In this document: piece after piece, positions 26,140 through 34,882 of the stretch | How the letters are laid out: each line of letters begins with the position of its first letter | How positions within the stretch are numbered: position 1 is the first letter of the stretch | Origin: Solimonas flava DSM 18980 | GTDB lineage: Bacteria > Pseudomonadota > Gammaproteobacteria > Nevskiales > Nevskiaceae | Assembly (NCBI RefSeq): GCF_000426685.1 | Contig: NZ_AUFV01000003.1 | Coordinates: forward strand, 310,001 to 374,000 | Direction: 5' to 3' | Length of the DNA stretch: 64,000 nt | The notes under the pieces: model-generated | What the model saw: the letters and a program-made list of their open reading frames with translations, nothing else | Told to the model about the DNA's origin: nothing | The model's database searches: none | Program-made: the position numbers and the translations under genes

Positions 26140-27069
26140 TCAAGATGCCGCGCGGGCAATCTTCGGCGAACGCGTCTTCTGCGCGCGGGCCACTGCGAGA
26201 AAGGCCTTCAGCAACGGCGATTCGTCGTCGTCGCGGTGAATCATGTACAGGTCGAATACCGCGCCGTCCTTCTCCCGCAACGGCACGTAGACCACGCCGG
26301 GCAGATTCAGATTGCACGCCGAATCGACCACCAGGCTCAGCCCGGCACCGGCGGCGACCAGGGCGACGGCCGTCACCACGTCGTCGACTTCCTGAACGAT
26401 GTTGGGTGTGAGATTGCGCTGATGGAACATGCGCAGCAGATGATCGATGAAGCCGCCGCGCGACGCCCGCGGATAGAGGATCAGCGGCTGGCCCTGCACG
26501 TCCGCCAGCGCCACCTTTTCCTGCCTGGCGAACGGATGCGCCGCCGGCACGGCCAGATGAAGGCGCTCGGTCAGGATCGTCTCCCAGACGAGACCGACTT
26601 CTTCGCTGAAGAAACGATTGAAACCGACGGTGATGCGGCGTTCGGCGAGGGCCTTGATCTGACCCTGCCGGTCGATGTTGTGCAGGACGATCTGCACCTG
26701 CGGGTGCTGCTTTCGGAAGCTCTGGATGATGCGCGGAACCACGTCCAGCGCAGCCGAACCGAAGATGCCGATGTCGAGGCGTCCGAGTTCACCCTGACTC
26801 GCGAGACGGACGCGGTCGAGGGCCTGCTCGGTCAGCGTGAGGATATTCCGTGCATCTTCGAAGAACAGCTTGCCCGCTGCAGTGAGCGCCACGCCGCGCG
26901 GATGGCGTACGAACAGCTCGGTGCCGAGCAACTCCTCGAGCTGCTGGATCTGACGCGTCAGCGGCGGCTGCGACACGTGCAGGCGGTCCGCTGCGGCGCG
27001 AAACGTGCCGCTCTCAGCCACCGCCACGAAGTAACGAAGATGTCGAATCTCGATCGAATTCAAGTTCAT
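26140..27069 (-). CDS. LysR-family regulator of the meta-cleavage genes (CatM/BenM-like)
   Basis: A 309-residue LysR protein. The N-terminal helix-turn-helix is GTFRAAADRLHVSQPPLTRQ, and the effector domain covers residues about 90-300. The sequence style (LRYFVAVAESGTF, RQIQQLEELLGTELF, PRGVALTAAG) is that of the CatM/BenM/CbnR branch. The start at 27069 is the family-typical MNLNSIEIRHL, with GAGGAC upstream. It is divergent from the ferredoxin operon, and operator copy 3 lies in the gap. The inducer is probably an intermediate of ring cleavage, but this is inference. Confidence 0.88.
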   Translation of the reverse strand: MNLNSIEIRHLRYFVAVAESGTFRAAADRLHVSQPPLTRQIQQLEELLGTELFVRHPRGVALTAAGKLFFEDARNILTLTEQALDRVRLASQGELGRLDIGIFGSAALDVVPRIIQSFRKQHPQVQIVLHNIDRQGQIKALAERRITVGFNRFFSEEVGLVWETILTERLHLAVPAAHPFARQEKVALADVQGQPLILYPRASRGGFIDHLLRMFHQRNLTPNIVQEVDDVVTAVALVAAGAGLSLVVDSACNLNLPGVVYVPLREKDGAVFDLYMIHRDDDESPLLKAFLAVARAQKTRSPKIARAAS

Positions 27070-27098
27070 CTGCCAGGCCGTCCTCATCGTTGCGCGAT

Positions 27099-27146
27099 GA
27101 TACTCCATCGGTATCGGCACGGCCGGATAAAGGTATTAGACCGTAT
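27099..27146. promoter_or_regulatory. LysR-type operator, copy 3 (lysR/ferredoxin divergent gap)
   Basis: GATACT-N5-GGTATC (27099-27115), a perfect ATAC-N7-GTAT, is followed by GGTATTAGACCGTAT at 27132-27146. The GTAT units start at 27111, 27133 and 27143, so they are 22 and 10 bp apart as in copies 1 and 2. It lies 30 bases upstream of lysR and 67 bases upstream of the ferredoxin ATG, the standard place for a LysR protein to repress itself and activate its target. Confidence 0.8.
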
Positions 27147-27212
27147 TGCTGTCGCGGCCTAAATTTGATCGCGAATGTCGCCGTGGCTGGACAAGAGCGA
27201 CCGAGGAGAAAG

Positions 27213-27575
27213 ATGCGCTTCGAAGTGCTCATCGATGGGAACGGAAACGCGTTCCACTGCGCAACGGACCAGCCCGTCCTGTCGGCGATGACGAACACCA
27301 ATCAGCGCGGAATCCAGGTCGGCTGTCGCAGCGGCGGTTGCGGTGTCTGCAGGGTCAGGGTGCTGAGCGGCCGCTACCGCCTGGGCCAGATGAGCAACAC
27401 GCAGGCGCCGAAGGACCAGGTAGACCTCGGCTTCGTGCTGGCCTGCCGGCTCTATCCCGAGAGCGATCTTCGGATCGTGCCGGTCGGGCGGCTCGTTGCC
27501 GTCGCTGCCGATGCAATCAGCCGCGGATGCCCGTCGAGGCGCCCGGACGAAACTACGGAACCGTCAGTCAGATGA
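27213..27575 (+). CDS. dmpQ: 2Fe-2S ferredoxin, XylT/DmpQ-type
   Basis: A 120-residue plant-type ferredoxin with CRSGGCGVC (C-x4-C-x2-C) and a fourth Cys in LACR. XylT/DmpQ proteins reduce the inactivated ferric iron of catechol 2,3-dioxygenase. The ATG has GAGGAGAA just before it. Unusually it heads a separate operon from the dioxygenase gene, though both have the same operator. Its C-terminus is about 10 residues longer than usual and its stop overlaps the next start (ATGA). Confidence 0.85.
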   Translation: MRFEVLIDGNGNAFHCATDQPVLSAMTNTNQRGIQVGCRSGGCGVCRVRVLSGRYRLGQMSNTQAPKDQVDLGFVLACRLYPESDLRIVPVGRLVAVAADAISRGCPSRRPDETTEPSVR

Positions 27576-28027
27576 TCACGTTGCACGAAGAAACCGAGAC
27601 GCACGTGGCGCAGGCCGTGATTTCTCACCACGCTGCGCTGCGCGCCGTGCACGGCGCGCTGGGCGAGGCCGAACGGATGGGAGTACGCATCAATGTCGCC
27701 GTTGTCGACAGTGCCGGTCATCTCGCCGGTTTTGCCCGCATGCCGGGCTCGTTCCTGATGTCGATCGACATGGCCTGCAAGAAGGCCAAGTCCGCGGCCG
27801 GTCTCGGCATCGAGCCCGAACTCGCCGAACAGATCCTGGCCCACGAAGCGGCGCGGGTCCGTGAGGGCCTGATCCCGGTCGCCGATTTCACGCTGATCCG
27901 CGGCGGCCTGCCGATCCGTATCGACGGCACGCTCATCGGCGCGATCGGCGTGTCCGGCGGCAGCGAATCCCAGGACGTCGCCTGCGCGCAGGCTGGTGTC
28001 GCAGCAGTAATCGGAGAAAAGCAGTGA
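27572..28027 (+). CDS. GlcG/HbpS-family (DUF336) small protein
   Basis: A 151-residue protein of the GlcG/HbpS family, with NVAVVDSAGHLAGFARMPGS and GGLPIRIDGTLIGAIGVSGG. Family members bind haem or act as accessory proteins, and they often occur in aromatic meta-pathway operons with no settled role. It starts inside the ferredoxin stop codon and ends overlapping the GTG start of the dehydrogenase, so it is clearly an operon member. Confidence 0.82.
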   Translation: MITLHEETETHVAQAVISHHAALRAVHGALGEAERMGVRINVAVVDSAGHLAGFARMPGSFLMSIDMACKKAKSAAGLGIEPELAEQILAHEAARVREGLIPVADFTLIRGGLPIRIDGTLIGAIGVSGGSESQDVACAQAGVAAVIGEKQ

Positions 28028-29535
28028 GCAATGAACGCAGTGTCGGAACCGCCACGACGGCGGCCGATGCAGGCCGCAAGGAGTTCCGCCATTTCATCGA
28101 CGGCGCGTTCGTCGGCAGCGCGAGCGGCCGGCGTTTCGAGAAGCGCCGTCCCATCGACAATGCGCTGCTCGGTCATGTCCACGAGGGCGGCCGCGACGAG
28201 ATCGATGCCGCGGTGGCGGCGGCCAGGGCCGCCATGGAAGGTCCCTGGGGGCGCATGACGGTCGAGGAGCGCTCGGCGCTGCTGTACAAGGTCGCCGACG
28301 AGATCACGCGCCGCTTCGGCGACTTCGTCGCCGCCGAGATGGCCGACACCGGGCAGCCGAAGAGCATGATGGAGCACGCCTTCATCCCGCGCGGCGCGGC
28401 AAACTTCAAGATCTTCGCCGACGTTGTCAAGAACGTTGCCACCGAGGCGTTCCAGACGCCGACGCCGGATGGTGCCGGGGCTCTCAATTACGCGATCCGC
28501 GTGCCGAAAGGCGTGATCGGCGTGATCTGCCCGTGGAATGCGCCGCTTCTGCTGATGACCTGGAAGGTGGCGCCGGCGCTGGCCTGCGGCAATGCCGTGA
28601 TCGTCAAGCCGTCCGAGGAAACGCCGGGAACGGCCACGCTGCTGGGCGAGGTGATGAACGCGGTTGGCGTGCCGAAGGGCGTCTACAACGTCGTCCACGG
28701 CCTCGGTCCGAACTCGGCCGGCGAGTTCCTGACGAGCCACCCGGGGGTCGATGCCGTGACGTTCACGGGCGAGACGCGTACCGGCGCCGCCATCATGAAA
28801 GCCGGTGCGGACCAGATCCGTGACGTGTCCTTCGAGCTTGGCGGCAAGAACGCGGGTCTCATCTTCGCCGACTGCGACTTCGATGCCGCGATCGACAGCG
28901 CCGTCCGCTCGGTGTTTCTCAACTGCGGTCAGGTCTGCCTCGGCACCGAACGTCTTTACGTCGAACGCCCCATCTTCGACAAGTTCGTCGCGGCCCTGAA
29001 GGTGCGCGCGGAAGCGCTCAAGCCCGGCAATCCGGAGCACAAGGACACGACGCTCGGGCCGCTGATCAGCCAGGAGCATCGCGCCAAGGTGCTCTCGTAC
29101 TACGAGAAGGCCAAGGCCGAAGGCGCGACGCTCGTCACCGGCGGCGGCGTGCCGCAGCTCGACGGCGCGCTGGCCGCCGGATCCTGGGTGCAGCCGACCA
29201 TCTGGACGGGGCTTGCCGAGTCGGCGTCCGTGGTCCGCGAGGAAATCTTCGGGCCGTGCTGCCACATCGCGCCGTTCGATGACGAAGCGGAAGTGATCCG
29301 CCTGGCCAACGACACGCGTTACGGCCTGTCGACCACCATCTGGACGCGCGACCTTGCCCGCGCGCACCGCGTCGCTTCGAAGATCGAGGTCGGCATCGCC
29401 TGGGTGAACTCGTGGTTCCTGCGCGACCTGCGCACCGCGTTCGGCGGCTCGAAGCAGTCCGGCATCGGCCGCGAAGGCGGCGTTCACTCCCTGGAGTTCT
29501 ACACCGAGCTCCGCAACGTCTGCATCAAGCTCTGA
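28024..29535 (+). CDS. dmpC: 2-Hydroxymuconic semialdehyde dehydrogenase
   Basis: A 503-residue NAD-dependent aldehyde dehydrogenase. The catalytic Glu lies in SFELGGKNAG and the catalytic Cys in NCGQVCLGTERLYVERP, which is diagnostic of DmpC/XylG. It oxidises 2-hydroxymuconic semialdehyde to 4-oxalocrotonate (enol form). The start is GTG, overlapping the previous stop. It is the entry to the dehydrogenative branch; no hydrolase for the alternative branch is in this operon. Confidence 0.92.
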   Translation: MSNERSVGTATTAADAGRKEFRHFIDGAFVGSASGRRFEKRRPIDNALLGHVHEGGRDEIDAAVAAARAAMEGPWGRMTVEERSALLYKVADEITRRFGDFVAAEMADTGQPKSMMEHAFIPRGAANFKIFADVVKNVATEAFQTPTPDGAGALNYAIRVPKGVIGVICPWNAPLLLMTWKVAPALACGNAVIVKPSEETPGTATLLGEVMNAVGVPKGVYNVVHGLGPNSAGEFLTSHPGVDAVTFTGETRTGAAIMKAGADQIRDVSFELGGKNAGLIFADCDFDAAIDSAVRSVFLNCGQVCLGTERLYVERPIFDKFVAALKVRAEALKPGNPEHKDTTLGPLISQEHRAKVLSYYEKAKAEGATLVTGGGVPQLDGALAAGSWVQPTIWTGLAESASVVREEIFGPCCHIAPFDDEAEVIRLANDTRYGLSTTIWTRDLARAHRVASKIEVGIAWVNSWFLRDLRTAFGGSKQSGIGREGGVHSLEFYTELRNVCIKL

Positions 29536-29547
29536 GATCCGCCCGTC

Positions 29548-30348
29548 ATGTCATTGAGTCGCGAATCGATCCAGCGCCACGGCGATGCTCTCTACCATGC
29601 GCTCGTCACGCGCACGACCATCGCCCCGCTGGTTTCCCGTGAACCCGACCTCACCGTCGAGGATGCTTACCGCATCCAGGAGCGGATGCTGTCGCACCGC
29701 CTCGAGCGTGGCGAGAAGATCGTCGGCAAGAAAATCGGCGTCACCAGCCGCGCCGTCCAGGAGCTCATCGGCGTCAAGCAGCCGGACTTCGGTCAGCTGA
29801 CGTCCGGCATGGCCTACGAAGAAGGCCAGGACGTGCCCTTGGGCGATCTGATCCAGCCGCGTGCCGAAGCCGAAGTGGCCTTCGTGCTGAAGAGCGACCT
29901 GAACGGTCCGGGCGTGACCGCCACCGATGTGTTGCGCGCCACGGACTACGTCGTGCCGTGCTTCGAGATCGTCGATTCCCGCATCACGGATTGGAAGATC
30001 AAGATCCAGGACACCGTTGCCGACAACGCGTCGTGCGGCGTCTATCTGCTCGGCAAGCGCAGGATCAGTCCGAACAAGGTGGACCTGAATCTGGCCGGCA
30101 TGGTGCTGGAGCGCAACGGCGAGCTGTTCAGCACCGCCGCCGGCGCCGCCGTGCAGGGTGGCCCGGTCAACGCCGTCGTCTGGCTGGCCAACACGCTGGG
30201 CGCACTCGGCATTCCGTTCCGGGCGGGCGAGGTCATCCTCTCGGGCTCGCAGTCGACTCTGGTGCCCTGCGTTGCCGGAGACAGCCTCCGGTGCACCGTC
30301 GGCGGCATCGGCGCGTGCGAAATCCACTTCACCGGAGCGCGCGCGTGA
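29548..30348 (+). CDS. dmpE: 2-Hydroxypenta-2,4-dienoate hydratase (first copy)
   Basis: A 266-residue hydratase of the DmpE/XylJ/MhpD family, with LIQPRAEAEVAFVL and EIVDSRITDWKIKIQDTVA, the latter typical of the hydratase rather than the decarboxylase. It adds water to 2-hydroxypentadienoate to give 4-hydroxy-2-oxovalerate. It forms a metal-dependent complex with DmpH in related systems. Its stop overlaps the GTG start of dmpH. Confidence 0.92.
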   Translation: MSLSRESIQRHGDALYHALVTRTTIAPLVSREPDLTVEDAYRIQERMLSHRLERGEKIVGKKIGVTSRAVQELIGVKQPDFGQLTSGMAYEEGQDVPLGDLIQPRAEAEVAFVLKSDLNGPGVTATDVLRATDYVVPCFEIVDSRITDWKIKIQDTVADNASCGVYLLGKRRISPNKVDLNLAGMVLERNGELFSTAAGAAVQGGPVNAVVWLANTLGALGIPFRAGEVILSGSQSTLVPCVAGDSLRCTVGGIGACEIHFTGARA

Positions 30349-31133
30349 ACCTGTCCCCGCAGATCATCGGCGAACTGGCCGATCGCGTTCTCCACGCTCA
30401 GGACCACGCGCACACCATCACCAAGCTGACGGACGAGCATCCGTCGATGACCATCGAGGACTCGTACGCGGTCCAGGACGAGCTGCGCCGCCGCTGGATC
30501 GCCCGCGGCGACCGCGTCATCGGGATGAAGGCCGGTCTGACGTCCAAGGCCAAGATGCAGCAGATGGGCGTTCACGTGCCCAGCTTCGGCATCCTGACCA
30601 ACGCCATGGCCCGGCCGGAGAACGGCGCCATCCAGATCCGCGAACTGGTGCATCCGCGCGTCGAGGCCGAGATCGCTTTCGTCCTCAAGAAGCCGCTGTC
30701 CGGCCCGGGCTGCTCCATCGAGCAGGTGCTGGACGCCACGGACTTCGTCATCCCGGCCGTCGAAGTGATCGACTCGCGCTACGAGAAGTTCAAGTTCGAT
30801 CTGATCAGCGTGATCGCCGACAACGGCTCGTCGTCGCGCTATGTCACCGGCGGGCGCCCGCGCGATCCGCGCGAGCTCGACCTGCGCACGATCGGCGTCG
30901 TGATCGAGAAGAACGGCGAGATCCAGGCGGTGGGCGCCAGCGCCGCTGTCCTGAATCACCCGGCGAATGCCATCCTGATGCTGCTCGAGCATCTGCACGC
31001 GCGCGGCGAATCGCTGCCGGCGGGCAGCTTCGTCATGACCGGTGGCATCACCGAGGCCATCCCGGTCGCGGCCGGCGACAGCATCGTTGCCCGCTTCCAG
31101 GACATGGGCAGCGTGTCCTTCCGGTTCGCCTGA
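30345..31133 (+). CDS. dmpH: 4-Oxalocrotonate decarboxylase
   Basis: A 262-residue paralogue of the hydratase. The sequences EVIDSRYEKFKFDLISVIADN and SSSRYVTGG mark it as DmpH/XylI. It decarboxylates the keto form of 4-oxalocrotonate to 2-hydroxypentadienoate and hands it to DmpE. The start is GTG at 30345 overlapping the dmpE stop; the upstream open frame is a shadow of dmpE. Confidence 0.92.
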   Translation: MNLSPQIIGELADRVLHAQDHAHTITKLTDEHPSMTIEDSYAVQDELRRRWIARGDRVIGMKAGLTSKAKMQQMGVHVPSFGILTNAMARPENGAIQIRELVHPRVEAEIAFVLKKPLSGPGCSIEQVLDATDFVIPAVEVIDSRYEKFKFDLISVIADNGSSSRYVTGGRPRDPRELDLRTIGVVIEKNGEIQAVGASAAVLNHPANAILMLLEHLHARGESLPAGSFVMTGGITEAIPVAAGDSIVARFQDMGSVSFRFA

Positions 31134-31280
31134 CCGCCTTGCCGCCGCCATGGCTTTCGCAAACCTCTGCCCTGCCGATCAGCCGCGCCCGCCGGCGCGC
31201 GCGGCCATGAAGGTGCGAAACGCGATCCGGCAGCGGCTCATCGCCCACCCCGTATTTGGATAAGAACCCACGAGATAGGC

Positions 31281-31544
31281 ATGCCAATCATCGAATTTCA
31301 TCTGCTGGAAGGCCGGACGGTCGACCAGAAGCGTCGCCTCTGCGACGCCGTCACCAAAACGGTCGTCGACGTGCTGGGCGTCCGGCGCGAACAGGTCCGC
31401 ATCCTGATCCACAACCTGCCGCCGGAGAACTTCTCCGTTGCCGGCATCACGGCGCTGGACCAGGCCGCCGGCAGCGGCGCGGCGAAAGCTGTTACGGAGG
31501 CGCCGGCCAACGGCGCCACCAATGGAAAAGGAGTGTCGGCATGA
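31281..31544 (+). CDS. dmpI: 4-Oxalocrotonate tautomerase, long form
   Basis: An 87-residue 4-OT with the catalytic Pro after Met ([17 protein letters not shown]) and Arg residues near 39 and 42 (RREQVRILI). Classical 4-OT has 62-63 residues. This one carries about 25 extra residues, rich in Ala, Gly and Asn, at the C-terminus. It converts the enol to the keto form of oxalocrotonate. A 147-bp gap with no recognised gene precedes it. Its stop overlaps the dmpF start (ATGA). Confidence 0.88.
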   Translation: MPIIEFHLLEGRTVDQKRRLCDAVTKTVVDVLGVRREQVRILIHNLPPENFSVAGITALDQAAGSGAAKAVTEAPANGATNGKGVSA

Positions 31545-32455
31545 AGAAGATCAAATGCGCCATCATCGGTTCGGGCAACATCGGCACCGACCTGATCTAC
31601 AAGCTCAAGCGCAGTGAGCTGCTGGAACCGGTCTGGATGGTGGGCATCGACCCCGCTTCGGAGGGCCTGGCTCGCGCCAAGGGCCTCGGCCTCAAGATCA
31701 CCGACCTGGGCGTCGACGGCCTGGTGCCGCACGTCGTCGCCGACGAAGTGCAGATTGCCTTCGACGCGACTTCCGCCTACGTCCATGCCGAGAACTCGCG
31801 CAAGCTCACCGAGCTCGGTGTGCTGATGGTCGATCTGACGCCGGCCGCGATCGGCCCGCTGTGCGTCCCGCCCGTGAACCTGAAAGGTCTGCGCGAGAAG
31901 AAGGTCCAGAACGTCAACATGATCTCGTGTGCCGGCCAGGCGACGATTCCGATCGTCAATGCCGTCTGCCGCGTCCAGTCGGTCGATTACGCCGAGATCG
32001 TCGCCAGCCTGTCGTCGAAGTCGATCGGCCCGGGAACCCGCGCCAATCTCGACGAGTTCACGTACACGACGTCGAACGCCATCTGCGTGGTCGGTGGCTC
32101 GCGTCGCGGCAAGGCACTGGCGATCATCAACCCGGCCGATCCGCCGATGATCATGCGCAACACGATCTACTGCCTCACGGATGCGGCGCCGGATCAGCAG
32201 AAGATCACTGCCTCGATCCTCGAAATGATCGGCGAAGTGCAGCGCTACGTGCCGGGTTACCGGCTCGTCAACGGGCCGGTTTACGACGGCCACAAGGTTT
32301 CGGTCTACATGGAAGTCGCCGGCCTTGGCGACTATCTCCCGCGCTACGCGGGCAATCTCGACATCATGACGGCCGCCGCGACGCGCACTGCCGAAATGTT
32401 CGCCGAGGAATTCCTGGCTGGCCGCGTTCAGCCTCAGCTTTCGGAGGTTGCGTAA
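31541..32455 (+). CDS. dmpF: Acetaldehyde dehydrogenase, acylating (first copy)
   Basis: A 304-residue enzyme with the NAD motif [11 protein letters not shown] and the catalytic Cys in [11 protein letters not shown]. It makes acetyl-CoA from acetaldehyde that is channelled from the aldolase DmpG. It starts in the dmpI stop and overlaps dmpG by one base, as expected for a tight enzyme complex. Confidence 0.94.
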   Translation: MKKIKCAIIGSGNIGTDLIYKLKRSELLEPVWMVGIDPASEGLARAKGLGLKITDLGVDGLVPHVVADEVQIAFDATSAYVHAENSRKLTELGVLMVDLTPAAIGPLCVPPVNLKGLREKKVQNVNMISCAGQATIPIVNAVCRVQSVDYAEIVASLSSKSIGPGTRANLDEFTYTTSNAICVVGGSRRGKALAIINPADPPMIMRNTIYCLTDAAPDQQKITASILEMIGEVQRYVPGYRLVNGPVYDGHKVSVYMEVAGLGDYLPRYAGNLDIMTAAATRTAEMFAEEFLAGRVQPQLSEVA

Positions 32456-33522
32456 TGTTGGAGCCGATCGATCTCAAGGGCCGCAAGATTCTCGTGCATG
32501 ACATGTCGCTGCGCGACGGCATGCACGCCAAGCGCGAGCAGATTTCCACCGAGCAGATGGTTCGCGTCGCCACGCGACTCGACGATGCCGGCGTGCCGCT
32601 GATCCAGGTCTCGCACGGCGGCGGCCTCGGCGGCAATTCGCTGCAGCACGGCTTCGCCCTGCACAGCAACGAGGAGTACTGGGACGCCGTCGTGCCGAAG
32701 ATGAAGCGCACGAAGGTCTCGGCCCTGCTGATCCCGGGGCTCGGCACGATGAAAGAACTGCAGAGCGCCTACGATCACGGCGTGCGCAGTGTCCACGTGG
32801 CGACCCACTGCACGGAAGCCGACACGTCGCCCCAGCACATCGCCTACGCGCGCAAGTTGGGCATGGATACCACCGGCTTCCTGATGATGGCCCATCTGAA
32901 CAGTCCTGAAGGACTGGCGCAGCAGGCCAGGATGATGGAGTCGTACGGGGCCCAGACCGTCTACATCACCGACTCGGCCGGCTACCTGCTGCCGGCGGAC
33001 GTGAAGGCGCGCGTCCGGGCGCTGCGCGACAGCCTGAAGCCGGAGACCGAAATCGGCTTCCACGGCCACCACAACCTCGGCATGGGCATCGCGAACTCGA
33101 TCGCCGCCATCGAGGAGGGCGCCACCCGGATCGACGCATCGGTCGGCGGCCTCGGCGCCGGCGCGGGCAACACGCCGCTGGAAGTCTTCGTGGCGGTCTG
33201 CGAGCGCATGGGCATCGAGACGGGCTGCGATCTCTTCAAGCTGATGGACCTCACGGAAGACGTGATCTTCCCGATGATGGAGCACATCGTCCGTGTCGAC
33301 CGTGCGTCGCTGACGCTGGGCTTCGCCGGCGTGTACTCGACCTTCCTGCTGCATGCCAACCGCGCAGCCGCCAAGTACGGCGTGCCCGCGCGCGACATCC
33401 TCGTCGAGCTCGGTCGCAAGAAGATGATCGGCGGCCAGGAAGACATGATCGAGGACACCGCGATGACGATGGCCAAGGAACGCGGCCTGCTCAGCGAAGC
33501 TTCGCAGCGCCACGCCGCATAA
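32455..33522 (+). CDS. dmpG: 4-Hydroxy-2-oxovalerate aldolase (first copy)
   Basis: A 355-residue DRE-TIM metallolyase-type aldolase. The motif [14 protein letters not shown] gives the Arg and Asp of the active site, and [11 protein letters not shown] holds metal-binding His residues. It splits 4-hydroxy-2-oxovalerate into pyruvate and acetaldehyde. It begins inside the dmpF stop (TAATG) and closes the meta operon; a stem-loop follows. Confidence 0.94.
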   Translation: MLEPIDLKGRKILVHDMSLRDGMHAKREQISTEQMVRVATRLDDAGVPLIQVSHGGGLGGNSLQHGFALHSNEEYWDAVVPKMKRTKVSALLIPGLGTMKELQSAYDHGVRSVHVATHCTEADTSPQHIAYARKLGMDTTGFLMMAHLNSPEGLAQQARMMESYGAQTVYITDSAGYLLPADVKARVRALRDSLKPETEIGFHGHHNLGMGIANSIAAIEEGATRIDASVGGLGAGAGNTPLEVFVAVCERMGIETGCDLFKLMDLTEDVIFPMMEHIVRVDRASLTLGFAGVYSTFLLHANRAAAKYGVPARDILVELGRKKMIGGQEDMIEDTAMTMAKERGLLSEASQRHAA

Positions 33523-33541
33523 GCAGCATTCACGTCAGCCG

Positions 33542-33581
33542 ATCGTCGACGGACGCGCGAGTTTTGCCGTCCGCCGACGAT
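33542..33581 (+). terminator. Stem-loop after the first meta operon
   Basis: ATCGTCGACGGACG pairs with CGTCCGCCGACGAT over 14 positions with one mismatch, around a 12-base loop. No T run follows. It lies 20 bp after the aldolase stop and probably ends or protects the meta operon transcript. Confidence 0.45.
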
Positions 33582-33644
33582 ACGACGTGTTCCCCCAACG
33601 ATCGCGCCGTCGCGCGACGTCAAAACACGATGAGGAGAGAGTCA

Positions 33645-34697
33645 ATGAAAACCCCAACGATGCTGCAGGTCCTGCGCACGTTCATATTGAGCGTGACGGC
33701 ACTGCTGATGGTGAGTGCCACGCAGGTTGCCCTGGCCCAGGAAGCGACGCCGAATGTCGATGCCGGTGTCGATCGCCTGATCTTTCTTGGCACTGCCGGC
33801 GGGCCGATGGCGCGCGTCAAGCGCGGCCAACCGGCGACCCTGCTCGTCGTCGACGGCAAGTCCTATCTGATCGATGCCGGTGCCGGCACCGTCGACAAGA
33901 TCGCCAAGGCCGGGATTGACCCGCAGACCGTGCGCGATATCTTCATCACGCACCATCATCTCGATCACACCGCTGGCCTGGAGCCGCTGATCTCGCTCGA
34001 CTGGATCGGCCGCAATCTGCGTACGCGGCAATCGACGCCGCACATCAACATCTACGGTCCGCCGGGCACGGAGAGCCTGCTGTCCTATTCGCTGCAGTAT
34101 CTGAGCATTTCCGAACGCATTTTCCAGTCGATGGGCAGCGATCAGATGGCGCCGTCTGATTCGATCTTCTTCGCGCGCAATGTCGCGGCTGGCAAACCAT
34201 TCTTCGATGACGGCAAGGTAACGGTGCTCGCGGTCGAGAACACGCACTATCACTTCAAGCCGGAAGAGGCCGCGTACAAGGCCGGCGACAAGTCGTATTC
34301 GTATCGTTTCGAGACGCCGTCCGGCTCCATCGTCTTCACCGGCGACACCGGGCCGTCGCCGGCGGTGACGGAGCTTGCCAAGGGCGCCGACGTGCTGGTC
34401 AGCGAGGTCATCAGCCTCGATCAGACGCGCGTGTTGTGGAAGAAGAATTTCAATGTCGCGATGCCGGACGATGTGGCCTACCACATGGCGCAGGAACATC
34501 TGACGCCGGAGGAAGTCGGCAAGATGGCGCAGCAGGCCGGCGTGAAGATGGTGATCCTCAATCACCTGGTTCCGGCACTCGATTCCTATGACGGCACCGC
34601 GGCGTACTCGGAAGGCGTGAAGAAGTTCTATTCGGGTCCGGTAGTCGTGTCCAAGGACCTCTGGGAATACAACCTCTACAAGGACGGTAAGCGCTGA
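33645..34697 (+). CDS. Secreted metallo-beta-lactamase-fold hydrolase
   Basis: A 350-residue protein with a signal peptide (residues about 1-31, VALAQEA cleavage region) and the MBL metal motif THHHLDHTAG (His103, His105, Asp107, His108). Further metal ligands are likely in ENTHYHF and FTGDTGPS. It looks like the arylsulfatase/RNase Z-like MBL branch. Periplasmic hydrolysis of a small ester, lactone or sulfate is possible. GAGGAGAG precedes the ATG. It lies between the meta operon and a porin gene in the same direction, so it may act on a substrate on its way in. Confidence 0.8.
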   Translation: MKTPTMLQVLRTFILSVTALLMVSATQVALAQEATPNVDAGVDRLIFLGTAGGPMARVKRGQPATLLVVDGKSYLIDAGAGTVDKIAKAGIDPQTVRDIFITHHHLDHTAGLEPLISLDWIGRNLRTRQSTPHINIYGPPGTESLLSYSLQYLSISERIFQSMGSDQMAPSDSIFFARNVAAGKPFFDDGKVTVLAVENTHYHFKPEEAAYKAGDKSYSYRFETPSGSIVFTGDTGPSPAVTELAKGADVLVSEVISLDQTRVLWKKNFNVAMPDDVAYHMAQEHLTPEEVGKMAQQAGVKMVILNHLVPALDSYDGTAAYSEGVKKFYSGPVVVSKDLWEYNLYKDGKR

Positions 34698-34760
34698 TTC
34701 GTGCGCAGGTGCGTGCGATGCCGCTGTGCGGCGTTGCACGCACCTGCGATCCGCACGAAT
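34697..34760 (+). other. Long interrupted inverted repeat between MBL and porin genes
   Basis: A 20-base left arm (34697-34716) pairs with 34736-34746 and 34752-34760, with a 5-base bulge on the right arm. A smaller hairpin, GCCGC-TGT-GCGGC, lies in the loop. It begins at the last base of the MBL stop codon. There is no T run. It could be a terminator-like or RNA-protecting element. Confidence 0.55.
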
Positions 34761-34882
34761 TCGTGAATCGGCAACCGTCGCTGCAGCGCGGTAGGCCGAA
34801 ACGTTCGTCGCATCCGCGGCGCGTATCGACTCAATTGCGCGGGCCCTTCGTCAAGAGGCCCCAGCGCTGGGAGGAGAAAGAA

